9,702 nucleotides of DNA from Halobacteriales archaeon SW_5_68_122 (GTDB taxonomy: Archaea > Halobacteriota > Halobacteria > Halobacteriales > Haloarculaceae). Below the pieces are notes generated by a model. It had not been told where the DNA came from. It saw only the letters and a program-made list of their open reading frames with translations, and ran no database searches. Every line of letters begins with the position of its first letter. Position 1 is the stretch's first letter. The stretch is taken from the NCBI GenBank assembly GCA_003022815.1, contig PXSL01000010.1, forward strand, positions 1-9,702, in the 5' to 3' direction. Positions 1-6,001 of the stretch are shown here, one piece after another. Position numbers and translations under genes: made by a program.

Positions 1-691
1 GTGGCGGTCGGCGGCCTCCTGGGCCTCGACGAACTTGTCGTGCCACTCGTCGGCCTCGTCGCGGATGTCGTCGGCCTCGCGGTAGGCCTCGATCATCTGG
101 TTGTGGTGTTCCTGGGCGTCGTCCGCCAGCTCCGTAACCTTCTGGTGGTGCTTGGACGCCTCGGCGCGGACCTCTTGAGCCTCTTCTTTGAGCTCCTCGA
201 GGTCACCCGTGGAATTGAGCTTCTCCTTGCGGTCGGCGAGCTGCTCGCGCTTGTCCTCAATCTTCTCGATGAGTTCGCGCTCGTCCTCCGTCGAGAGCAC
301 CTCGGTCTGCTGTTTGAACTCCAGGTCCTCGATCTCCTCTTTGAGCTGGTCGACGCTGTTGCCCTCGTCGAGCTCGAGGTCCTCCTTCATCCCGTCAACC
401 TTGTCGAACAGCTCGTTGGCCTCGGCGTTGAGTTCGTTGCGCTTCTCTTTGTGCTCTTGGACCTGCTCGTTGAGCTCGTCTCGCTTTTCGCGGTGCTCCT
501 GGGCCTCGTCGACCTTCTCTCGGGTCTTCGCGTTGAGGTCGTCGCGCTCCGAGGCTCGCTCGGAGGCCATCTGGTTCAGCTCGTTGCGCCGGTCCCGGAG
601 CTGGCCGGCGACTTTAATGAGCTGTCCTTTGGACTTGTTCTCGAGGTCGTCGTCCGTCAGTTCTACGTTGTCGGATTCGTGTTCCTGTCAT
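1..691 (-). CDS. Conserved archaeal coiled-coil protein (COG1340-like), 3'-truncated by window edge; start region out of frame
   Basis: An open frame on the minus strand runs from 687 to base 1 without a stop (229 codons) and continues past the edge. The product is highly charged, rich in Glu, Lys, Arg, Gln and Leu, with long heptad-like stretches (for example REKVDEAQEHREKRDELNEQ and EEIEDLEFKQQTEVLSTEDE) and HH pairs. This pattern is typical of the archaeal coiled-coil family COG1340, sometimes misnamed phosphoserine phosphatase; its function is not established. The beginning is odd. The conserved-looking N-terminus (SDNVELTDDDLENKSKGQLI) is preceded at once by an in-frame TGA (690-688), and the only nearby ATG (691-689) is one base out of frame, so ATG ACA is read where ATG CAG would fit. 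No ATG, GTG or TTG lies in frame before the internal ATG at 571. Either a base is extra at 688, a non-standard start is used, or translation begins inside. A TATA-like box lies upstream at 757-767. Confidence 0.82.
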
Positions 692-756
692 TCTGGTCGG
701 CTGACGATGCTGCCGAACGCCGGACGCGTTCTGGTGGTAGACCGTACTCCCTTGCT

Positions 757-767
757 CTATATAAAAA
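757..767 (-). promoter_or_regulatory. TATA box, probably for the coiled-coil gene
   Basis: The minus strand reads TTTTTATATAG, an AT-rich island in very GC-rich DNA and a good archaeal TATA box. Transcription would start about 25 bases downstream, near 735-740, leaving a leader of about 45 bases before the ATG at 691. The box is nearly symmetric (TATATAAAAA on the plus strand), so it could also drive rightward transcription towards the DUF371 gene, but that would need a leader of about 160 bases. Position and composition are seen; the function is inferred. Confidence 0.55.
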
Positions 768-802
768 TTGTGGAGGGTGCCCCCTGTGAAAACAGTTACC
801 AA

Positions 803-837
803 CCGGCCCGAAATGCCGGGTTACGCGTTCACACGCG
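803..837. other. Two adjacent short hairpins in the divergent intergenic region
   Basis: The 258-base gap between the coiled-coil gene and the DUF371 gene (692-949) holds no convincing gene. It contains two perfect 5-bp inverted repeats side by side: CCGGC (803-807) with GCCGG (815-819), and CGCGT (824-828) with ACGCG (833-837). A weak TATA-like CATAAAAC follows at 851-858 and is a candidate promoter for the DUF371 gene. The hairpins could be operators for the divergent pair, but 5-bp stems also arise by chance in GC-rich DNA. Confidence 0.25.
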
Positions 838-949
838 ACGATACGGTGAACATAAAACGACCTCAGACTGCTGGGCGACTGACGGTGCCAATGGGGACGG
901 GGCCGTCGACAACGGACGGCCTCAAGTGCCCCGACGGGTACCCTCGACC

Positions 950-1363
950 ATGGAGCAAGTCGTGCGCGCCAGCGGCCACGAGAACGTGACCGCAGAGCAC
1001 GGGAGCACGTTCGAGGTAACGAGCGACGACTGGCTGACACCGGCGGGCGACTGCATCCTCGCCGTCGAGGCCGACGCAGTGCCGGCCGATTTCGACGAGT
1101 CGTTCGTCGCGGCCTGCCGGTCGCCGGAGGCAACGATTACGGCGACGCTACGGACCGGCGGCCGCGAGCAGACGGTCGAGGGCCGCGGCCACCCCGACCT
1201 CACCTTCGACGACGACCGGAGCCTGGTCGCCCGCACGAGCACCTACGTCGACGACCGGACCGTGATGGTCGACGCCGACGCCGCCGCGGCCGACCTCGAC
1301 CGCGAACTGGTCGCGGCGCTGGTCGACGGCGCCGACCTCGAGTGCATCCTCCGGGTGGAGTGA
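950..1363 (+). CDS. DUF371 family protein (COG2090-like)
   Basis: A 137-residue protein recognised as the archaeal DUF371 family from its three conserved blocks: RASGHENVTAEHGSTFEVT near residues 6-24, LTPAGDCILAVEAD at 29-42, and GRGHPDLTF at 78-86, followed by the repeated ADAAAADLDRELV block at 108-121. The family is small, soluble and of unknown biochemical role. Length matches the family and no signal peptide or membrane segment is visible. The ATG at 950 is chosen because the family homology begins there; the same frame is open far upstream only because it is antisense to the coiled-coil gene. The gene converges with the disrupted methyltransferase, whose stop codon lies 14 bases away. 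No strong Shine-Dalgarno site is seen. Confidence 0.88.
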   Translation: MEQVVRASGHENVTAEHGSTFEVTSDDWLTPAGDCILAVEADAVPADFDESFVAACRSPEATITATLRTGGREQTVEGRGHPDLTFDDDRSLVARTSTYVDDRTVMVDADAAAADLDRELVAALVDGADLECILRVE

Positions 1364-1377
1364 GGCGAGCGACCCGG

Positions 1378-1982
1378 CTACGTTCGGCGCGGTGAACACT
1401 CAAGGTTGGCGAACCTGGCGCCGGACGCCACCTCGTCGACGGCCACGGATTCGACGTCGAACCCGGCCACGCGGAGCAGTTCGCGTGTCCGCTCGACGGG
1501 GAGACGGTACTCGACGGTGGTCGTCCCCCACTTCTCGACCTCGAGGCGGCCGTCGCCGAGCTTAAGCCCTCCTTGGCGACTCCATCGGCCCGGAGAACGC
1601 GCTCGAACTCCGCCAGCGCCGTCGCCATCCCCTCGAACGGCACGAAGAACACCGACGCCGGACACCAGACGCCGTCGAAGGTGTCGGCCGCGAAGCCGAG
1701 GTGCCGGAGGTCCATCCGGAGATACTGCCTTGGCCGGTTCGCCCGGGCGTACTCGACCATTCCGGCCGCACGGTCGATACCGACCGGGTTGAGGCCGCGT
1801 TCCGCGAAGAAGGCGGCGTCCCGTCCCGGCCCGCACCCGGCGTCCAGTACCGCTGGCCCCTCCAGCGCTTCGACGAACGAGTCGAGCAGGTCCCGGAAGG
1901 AGTCCGGAAGCTCGTCCAACTGTGTGCGCGCGTCGAATTCGCTCGCCACCCGACCGTAGACGTCCGCCGGCGGCTCTACCAT
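1378..1982 (-). pseudogene. SAM-dependent class I methyltransferase, frameshifted
   Basis: The N-terminal part starts at the ATG 1982-1980 (MVEPPADVYGRVASEFDART) and carries methyltransferase motif I VLDAGCGPGRDA, then the GIDRAAGM strand/helix, MDLRHLGF and RVLRADGVA. The reading frame must change between about 1574 and 1567: the C-terminal part (LKLGDGRLEVEKWGTTTVEY, then a helix and RFANLECSPRRT) lies in another frame and ends at TAG 1380-1378. Eight bases separate the GCC codon of DGVA from the CTT codon of LKLG. Nine would restore the frame and give the length I expect from related haloarchaeal methyltransferases, so one missing base is the simplest explanation. Joined, the product would be about 201 residues, normal for a small Methyltransf_11/25-type enzyme with unknown substrate. 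It is either a recent pseudogene or a consensus error. The gene is divergent from the endonuclease III gene and converges with DUF371. Confidence 0.8.
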
Positions 1983-2075
1983 CGCCGCCGGCTTCGAGGA
2001 ACACCGGAAAGAACCTTCCGCCCGGGGACCCCCGGTGCCGGGAATCATTTCTCGACGGCACCGTTTTGTGCACGC

Positions 2076-2966
2076 ATGAGCGAGGAACCCACCGAGAACA
2101 TCTCCGGCGGCGCGTCCGGCGGCGGCTGTGCGGCCTCCTTTGACCCCGCGGCGGCCGACACCCGTGCCGCGCGCGTCGTCGACCGTCTCGGCGAACTGTA
2201 CTGGACGAAGACATACGGCGGCCGCGACGCCTTCGAGTGTCTGGTTCGGACCGTGCTCAGCCAGAACACCTCCGACAGAGCCAGCCAGCCGGCCCACGAC
2301 GCCCTGATGGACCGGTACGGTAACGAGGGCACCTCGGAACAGTCGAGCGGGGCCTCGGCGAGCGAAGCGAGTGGGACCTCGTCGGACCACGGCTCCGACG
2401 GCGAGGGCGACCTCGCGGCGGCGCTCGCCGACGCCCGACAGGACGAACTCGCCGAGACCATCTCCTCGGCGGGTCTCTACAACCGGAAGTCCGAGACCCT
2501 GATACGGCTGGCCGGGCGGGTCCGCGAGGAGTACGGCGGGAGCGACGGCTTCGACGAGTTCGTCGTGGAGGGCGATCCCGCCGAGGTCCGGGATGCCCTG
2601 CTCGAGATGAAGGGCATCGGCCCTAAGACTGCGGACTGCGTACTGCTGTTCGCCGGCGGGCAGGCGGGCGTCTTTCCCGTCGACACCCACGTCCACCGCA
2701 TCACCCGCCGGATGGGGCTGGCGCCGGCCGACGCCGACCACGAGACGGTCCGGGAGCACCTCGAGGCCGCCGTCCCCGCCGAGAAGTGCGGCTTCGGCCA
2801 CACCGCGATGATACAGTTCGGCCGCGAGTATTGCACCGCGCGCAAGCCCGCCTGTCTGGATGACCCCGAGGCCTGCCCGATGGCGGATTTGTGCGACCAG
2901 GTCGGCGTCTACCCCGAGACCGGCGAGGTCGTCGACCCCGCGGAGGCGCCCGAGGCGGACGAATGA
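2076..2966 (+). CDS. nth: Endonuclease III-type DNA glycosylase/AP lyase with an internal insertion
   Basis: A 296-residue HhH-GPD base-excision-repair enzyme expected to remove oxidised pyrimidines and cleave the abasic site. The helix-hairpin-helix is EMKGIGPKTADCVLLFA (177-193), with the catalytic lysine at K184 and the catalytic aspartate at D203 in VDTHVHRIT. The 4Fe-4S loop has Cys 253, 260, 267 and 273, a C-X6-C-X6-C-X5-C spacing rather than the bacterial X6-X2-X5. FECLVRTVLSQNTSD (53-67) is the typical early helix. The ATG at 2076 is preferred because the frame upstream only overlaps the antisense methyltransferase. An AT-rich ATCATTTC at 2044-2051 lies about 27 bases before it and could serve a leaderless transcript. 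Residues about 83-111 (Ser/Gly/Glu-rich) form a low-complexity insertion between conserved helices and contain the palindromic DNA repeat described separately. The small-protein gene and Bax1 follow in the same direction. Confidence 0.93.
   Translation: MSEEPTENISGGASGGGCAASFDPAAADTRAARVVDRLGELYWTKTYGGRDAFECLVRTVLSQNTSDRASQPAHDALMDRYGNEGTSEQSSGASASEASGTSSDHGSDGEGDLAAALADARQDELAETISSAGLYNRKSETLIRLAGRVREEYGGSDGFDEFVVEGDPAEVRDALLEMKGIGPKTADCVLLFAGGQAGVFPVDTHVHRITRRMGLAPADADHETVREHLEAAVPAEKCGFGHTAMIQFGREYCTARKPACLDDPEACPMADLCDQVGVYPETGEVVDPAEAPEADE
2355..2404 (+). repeat. Intragenic palindromic repeat, copy 1 (inside nth)
   Basis: This segment of the nth gene encodes the low-complexity insertion. 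It contains GAGCGAAGCGAG (2361-2372), then CTCGTCGGACCACG (2379-2392), two extra bases, and TCCGACGGCG (2395-2404). GTCGGA (2382-2387) and TCCGAC (2395-2400) can form a hairpin. The same 24-base module, without the two extra bases, occurs in the RNA methyltransferase gene on the minus strand at 6428-6405. The shared part CTCGTCGGACCACG is read as (C)TCG TCG GAC CAC here but as CT CGT CGG ACC ACG there, so the similarity is at the DNA level. Confidence 0.55.
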
Positions 2967-2980
2967 GGTCCCGACCGACT

Positions 2981-2990
2981 GCTTTTGTGC
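2981..2990 (+). promoter_or_regulatory. Promoter-like box for the small protein gene
   Basis: GCTTTTGTGC begins 14 bases after the nth stop codon and its T-rich centre is about 25-29 bases before the GTG at 3012. That spacing fits a haloarchaeal leaderless promoter and supports GTG 3012 over the in-frame GTG at 2985, which lies inside the box itself. This is inferred from spacing and composition only. Confidence 0.4.
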
Positions 2991-3011
2991 CGGGACCCCG
3001 TAGAGCGGCGC

Positions 3012-3239
3012 GTGCTCGGAGCACTCCTGGGTCGGCTCCTCGCACGGCTTCGGGGCAGTGAATCCAGCGACTCCGGCGAAAGCGGCGACTCCGACAATGA
3101 CGGCGGCCACCGGCCTTCCCGGCTGGACGCCTCGGTCATCGCCGGCCACGGCGGGCAGGTGGGCGGCCTCAACGAGGAGACGAGCGACCTCGAGGCGGAG
3201 GCCCGCGACCTCGAGGCCGAACGGCGGAAGCGCCGATAG
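3012..3239 (+). CDS. Small hypothetical protein with amphipathic N-terminus and charged helical C-terminus
   Basis: A 75-residue protein that I do not recognise as a named family. It opens with a short hydrophobic/basic helix (VLGALLGRLLARLRG), followed by a Ser/Asp/Gly-rich linker (about residues 16-34), the block DASVIAGHGGQVGGLNEE, and a strongly charged helix (DLEAEARDLEAERRKRR) likely to form a coiled coil. The N-terminus could sit on the membrane surface, but no full transmembrane segment is present. The GTG at 3012 is chosen for its distance from the promoter-like box; GTG 2985 would add nine residues. The stop codon TAG (3237-3239) lies inside the left arm of an 83-bp inverted-repeat element and is followed at once by TGA. 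It sits between nth and the Bax1 gene, in the same direction as both. Confidence 0.6.
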   Translation: MLGALLGRLLARLRGSESSDSGESGDSDNDGGHRPSRLDASVIAGHGGQVGGLNEETSDLEAEARDLEAERRKRR

Positions 3240-3318
3240 TGATTACCGTGGGCCATTTCGGTATCGGCCGCCCGAAGGCGTGCGGTCGCATCGGTGAGCA
3301 GTTACAGTAATCGCTATC
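3236..3318. repeat. 83-bp inverted-repeat element, copy 1
   Basis: An intergenic element bounded by ATAGTGATTACCGT (left) and ACAGTAATCGCTAT (right), an imperfect terminal inverted repeat. Its core is GCCGCCCG (3267-3274) and GCGGTCG (3282-3288), which can form an inner stem CCGC/GCGG. It has exactly the same length as the element at 5396-5478 and matches it at about 54 of 83 positions by hand count, mostly in the ends and the core. The left arm carries the tandem stops TAG TGA that end the small-protein gene. The right end lies 10 bases before the Bax1 promoter-like box. It could be a MITE-like element or a conserved structural/regulatory repeat; no transposase is encoded. Confidence 0.75.
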
Positions 3319-3327
3319 AGGCCGCGG

Positions 3328-3338
3328 CGCTTTTGTTC
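3328..3338 (+). promoter_or_regulatory. Promoter-like box for the Bax1 gene
   Basis: GGCGCTTTTGTTCC around 3326-3339 has a T-rich centre about 26-30 bases before the GTG at 3361. That spacing fits a leaderless haloarchaeal transcript and agrees with the GTG start. No Shine-Dalgarno-like sequence is present between box and start, as expected for a leaderless mRNA. Confidence 0.45.
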
Positions 3339-3360
3339 CACGGCGCCCGACGGCCGGGTA

Positions 3361-4863
3361 GTGCTGACCAAGGACCTCCTGCGCGTCTCGCGGGCCGGCG
3401 GCGGCTACCACCCGCAGTTCACCGACCCCGACGAGGAGGCGCTGGCCGGCCGGGTCCTCGGCGTCTACCAGGGCCACGTCGGCGAACGGCGGGCGACGCT
3501 CGAGGCCGCGCTGACGGACCTCGAGCGCGAGGCAACGGACTTCAAACTGGTCCGCGGGTTCGCCAAACTGCTCGAGCGGGAGGCGACCTTTGAGACACGC
3601 GCACCCGTGGAGCCGCGACGCGCCCGGACTGCCGCCTTCGAGGCCGCCGAGACCAGCGGCGGCGTCGTGAGCGAGACCGACCGGGAGGCGGCGCTCTCCG
3701 CTGCGTCCGACCGCCTCGACGCGACGCCGGCCGACGTCGAGGCCTCGCTGTTTGCCGACCGCGAGACTGAGCAGGCGCTCGTCGCATTCGAGACCGACTA
3801 CGACCCCGAGAGCCTCCGCGAGCAGTACGACCTCTCGCTCGCGCAGACGGCGCTGTTCGACGCCGTCGAGGTGCGGGTCCGCTCGTCGGACCCGAAGGCG
3901 CTGGTGTCGGCGGTCAAACGGCTCCGGCTGATGTACGAGATTCGCCGGACCGACGGGGGCCGGGAGGTGGTCGTGACGGGCCCGGACGCGCTGTTCACCC
4001 GCTCGCGGCGGTACGGCACCCGCTTTGCGCGCCTGCTTCGGACCGTCGCCGCGACCGACGAGTGGCACCTCGAGGCGACTATCGACGACCGCGGCACCGA
4101 GCGCACCCTGACCCTCGGGGACGGCGACGTCACCGTCCCGGGAACCGACCCGGTCGCCGAGCCGACTTTCGACAGCGGCGTCGAATCGGACTTCTACGCC
4201 CGGTTCTCGGCGCTTGACCTCGGGTGGGAGCTGACCCGAGAGCCCGAGCCGCTTGCGGCCGGCGAGCACGTCGTTATCCCGGATTTCGCCCTCGACTACG
4301 CCCACGCCGACTTCCGGGTCTTCTTCGAGATAATGGGCTTTTGGACCCCCGAGTACGTCGCAAAGAAGCTCTCGCGCTTTTCGGACCTCGAGGACGTCGC
4401 CTTCTTCGTGGCCTACGACGAGAGTCTGGGGGTCGGCGAGGAAATCGAGGCCGAGGGCCACCGCGCCATCGCCTACTCGGGGACCGTCCGGCTGAAGGAC
4501 GTCCGGGACGCGCTCCGACCGTACGAGTCGGAGTTGGCGGCCGAGCGCGCCGAGACGGTGCCCGAGGAGTTGACCCCCCAGGCCGACGTGACGACCATCG
4601 AGGCGCTGGCCGACGAGTACGGCGTCCCTGAGTCGGCCATCGAGGGGGCGGTGTTCCCCGACCACGAGCGGGTCGGCCGCCACCTCGTCCGGCCGTCGGT
4701 GCTCGAGGCGCTGGCCGACGAGGTCGAGGCCGGCATGGACCTCTCGGCCGCCGAGGACCGACTCGACGAGCACGGCATCGACGACGCGAGCGCGGCGCTG
4801 TCCCGCCTTGGATACCGCGTTGAGTGGGAGGGCCTTGGCGGCGGCACCGTCCGCGAGAAGTAA
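3361..4863 (+). CDS. bax1: Bax1 (DUF790) nuclease, partner of archaeal XPB helicase
   Basis: A 500-residue protein of the DUF790/COG3372 family. Members are RecB-like PD-(D/E)xK nucleases; the characterised archaeal member Bax1 binds the helicase XPB (Rad25) and cuts DNA, suggesting a nucleotide-excision-repair role. The N-terminus LTKDLLRVSRAGGGYHPQF is the family signature. The nuclease core is near the C-terminal third: VVIPDFALDY (304-313, P307-D308), then FRVFFEIMGFWTPEYVAKKL (318-337) with E323 and K335/K336 as likely metal-site and catalytic residues. A helical C-terminal region (about 400-490) follows. GTG 3361 is chosen because the signature begins there and a promoter-like box lies about 28 bases upstream. 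The XPB gene, often its neighbour in archaea, is not in this window. The stop TAA (4861-4863) directly abuts the stop of the converging phosphoesterase gene. Confidence 0.92.
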   Translation: MLTKDLLRVSRAGGGYHPQFTDPDEEALAGRVLGVYQGHVGERRATLEAALTDLEREATDFKLVRGFAKLLEREATFETRAPVEPRRARTAAFEAAETSGGVVSETDREAALSAASDRLDATPADVEASLFADRETEQALVAFETDYDPESLREQYDLSLAQTALFDAVEVRVRSSDPKALVSAVKRLRLMYEIRRTDGGREVVVTGPDALFTRSRRYGTRFARLLRTVAATDEWHLEATIDDRGTERTLTLGDGDVTVPGTDPVAEPTFDSGVESDFYARFSALDLGWELTREPEPLAAGEHVVIPDFALDYAHADFRVFFEIMGFWTPEYVAKKLSRFSDLEDVAFFVAYDESLGVGEEIEAEGHRAIAYSGTVRLKDVRDALRPYESELAAERAETVPEELTPQADVTTIEALADEYGVPESAIEGAVFPDHERVGRHLVRPSVLEALADEVEAGMDLSAAEDRLDEHGIDDASAALSRLGYRVEWEGLGGGTVREK

Positions 4864-5397
4864 TCAGTCGGGCCGGGTCGGGAGTCGCTCGCAGTCATCG
4901 AGATACCCGACGAGTTCGTCGACTGCGAGTGGTTCATAGCCGATTCGCTCGACGGCGACGTTCGCGCGGCGGTCGGCGGGATCGATAAATGGGTACTCGC
5001 CGGGGCGGTCGTGGTAGTGGCCGTGGACCAGCCAGCCGTTGCGGTCCGGCGGGTCATCGTCGGGGTGGTGGACGCACAGCAGTCGGCGGCCGCCGGCCTC
5101 GAGGCGGTACCGTTCCCGGACCTCGAGGGCGCGACACCGCCGGGCGCCGTCGTCGTGGTCGCCCACCACGAGCACCACGTCGCCCGCAAGTCGCCGGAGC
5201 CACCGCCGGAGCGTCGTCGGTTCGGCCGGCACCGCGAAGTCGCCGACGACGATCACCTTGTCGCCGGCCGAGACGACCGCGTTCCACCGCTCGGCGAGCG
5301 CGTCGTTCATCGCGCCGACGGAGCCGAACGGCCGGTCGGCGTACCCCAGTGGCTCGGGGTCACCGAAGTGGGTGTCGGCGACGAGATACCGGGTCAT
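4864..5397 (-). CDS. Calcineurin-like metallophosphoesterase
   Basis: A 177-residue metal-dependent phosphoesterase. The expected motifs appear in order: DTH (D8, H10), GDF (G52-D53), GDHD (79-82), VHHP (109-112) and GHYH (126-129), together supplying the two-metal site. The third motif is normally GNHD/E, so Asn is replaced by Asp at D80, which may change metal binding. The substrate is unknown; the size suggests a small stand-alone phosphodiesterase or phosphatase of the YfcE/haloarchaeal type. The ATG at 5397-5395 overlaps the left arm of an 83-bp inverted-repeat element, so the start codon is partly built from the repeat. It is the last of three minus-strand genes, after the RNA methyltransferase and the DUF7122-like gene, and converges with Bax1 with no intervening base. 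Confidence 0.87.
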   Translation of the reverse strand: MTRYLVADTHFGDPEPLGYADRPFGSVGAMNDALAERWNAVVSAGDKVIVVGDFAVPAEPTTLRRWLRRLAGDVVLVVGDHDDGARRCRALEVRERYRLEAGGRRLLCVHHPDDDPPDRNGWLVHGHYHDRPGEYPFIDPADRRANVAVERIGYEPLAVDELVGYLDDCERLPTRPD

Positions 5398-5478
5398 AGT
5401 GATTGTTGTGACTGTTTACTGAGTCAGCCGCCCGTAGTCGCGCGGTCGATCCCGGAACGACTCACAACAATCACTATC
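5396..5478. repeat. 83-bp inverted-repeat element, copy 2
   Basis: The arms ATAGTGATTGTTGTGA (5396-5411) and TCACAACAATCACTAT (5462-5477) are a perfect 16-bp inverted repeat. The core has GCCGCCCG (5427-5434) and GCGGTCG (5442-5448) at the same offsets as in the copy at 3236-3318. The element exactly fills the gap between two minus-strand genes. On the minus strand it gives three consecutive in-frame stops TGA TAG TGA at the end of the upstream gene (from 5479 down), and its other end forms part of the ATG of the phosphoesterase gene. Arm positions 10 and 11 differ from copy 1 but change together on both arms, so pairing is kept. It may be a MITE-like or structured intergenic repeat. Confidence 0.82.
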
Positions 5479-6001
5479 ATAGGTCCCGCCGGCGGCCCTT
5501 GGGCATCTGCGAGCGCAACTCGCCGTACAGGTAGAGGCCGACACCGATCGGCTCGACGCCGCCGGCTATCTCGTGGGCCACGATGAGATAGCCCCAGTCG
5601 CCGTCCCAGTCGGGGTCGGTGTCCTCGCCGCGGAGGAAGTCGCGCGCCTCCTCGGGGCCGAGGACGACCATGTTCTCAGTCGCCTCGCGGCCGAACCGCT
5701 GGACGGCGTCCGTCGTCGGCTTCCAGTGCTCCTGGCGGGTCCGGAGAAAGGTCATGCCTAGTCCCTCGACGTCGGCCGGCGACCCGACGTCGGCCGCGAA
5801 GGCCCACACCTTGCCGGCGCCCTTCTCCCAGAAAGTGTGCCCCGCGAACGTCTCGCGGTCGAGGCCGAACCGCTCGACCCACCAGTCGGTCACCTCCCGC
5901 CGGGTCGCCCGGCCCTCGACGACCCGCTCGGCCGCGGTCGCCGGCAGGCGGTCGAACCGTTCGCCGTCGTTCTCTCGAGGACTGCCGTCGTCGCCGCTCA
6001 C
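5477..6001 (-). CDS. Haloarchaeal DUF7122-like protein coupled to the RNA methyltransferase
   Basis: A 174-residue soluble protein. It matches what I recall of a haloarchaeal family (annotated DUF7122) found next to NOP2/Sun-type methyltransferases; the name is from memory. Conserved-looking blocks are HTFWEKGAGKVWAF (55-68), EGLGMTFLRTRQEHWKPTTD (79-98), DWDGDWGYLIVAHE (131-144) and the basic C-terminus GLYLYGELRSQMPKGRRRDL (155-174). The last two resemble the PUA-like RNA-binding extensions fused to some NOP2/Sun enzymes, so a role in substrate recognition is a reasonable inference. The start GTG (6001-5999) overlaps the methyltransferase stop as GTGA, a sign of translational coupling. The stop TGA (5479-5477) falls inside the 83-bp repeat and is followed by TAG and TGA. 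Confidence 0.8.
   Translation of the reverse strand: MSGDDGSPRENDGERFDRLPATAAERVVEGRATRREVTDWWVERFGLDRETFAGHTFWEKGAGKVWAFAADVGSPADVEGLGMTFLRTRQEHWKPTTDAVQRFGREATENMVVLGPEEARDFLRGEDTDPDWDGDWGYLIVAHEIAGGVEPIGVGLYLYGELRSQMPKGRRRDL

Noticed and set aside
547..571. Inverted repeat CTCCGAG..CTCGGAG inside the coiled-coil gene, similar to the hairpin in the RNA methyltransferase gene
   Set aside because: It encodes the repeated ASER residues of MASERASERDD, which I recall as part of the conserved family sequence, so it is explained by native coding rather than by an inserted element.
1..789. 262-codon plus-strand open frame opposite the coiled-coil gene, rich in Leu and Val
   Set aside because: It is the mirror of the Glu/Lys/Gln-rich coiled-coil coding strand: GAG/GAC codons read backwards as CTC/GTC give a Leu/Val-rich shadow. 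The minus-strand product has family-like motifs and this does not.
614..802. 62-codon minus-strand open frame overlapping the coiled-coil start
   Set aside because: It spans the TATA box and promoter region and ends shortly after entering the coiled-coil gene out of frame; no conserved features.
1200..3149. 649-codon minus-strand open frame
   Set aside because: Only 1982 to about 1575 in this frame is the methyltransferase N-half. The rest is antisense to the well-supported endonuclease III gene and shows no conserved motifs.
3169..4773. 534-codon minus-strand open frame opposite Bax1
   Set aside because: Long antisense frames are common in GC-rich haloarchaeal genes; Bax1 on the plus strand has clear family motifs and haloarchaeal acidic composition.
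4860..4866. Zero-gap convergence of the Bax1 and phosphoesterase stop codons as a possible regulatory overlap
   Set aside because: Tightly packed convergent genes are ordinary in compact archaeal genomes, and no additional signal is seen at the junction.
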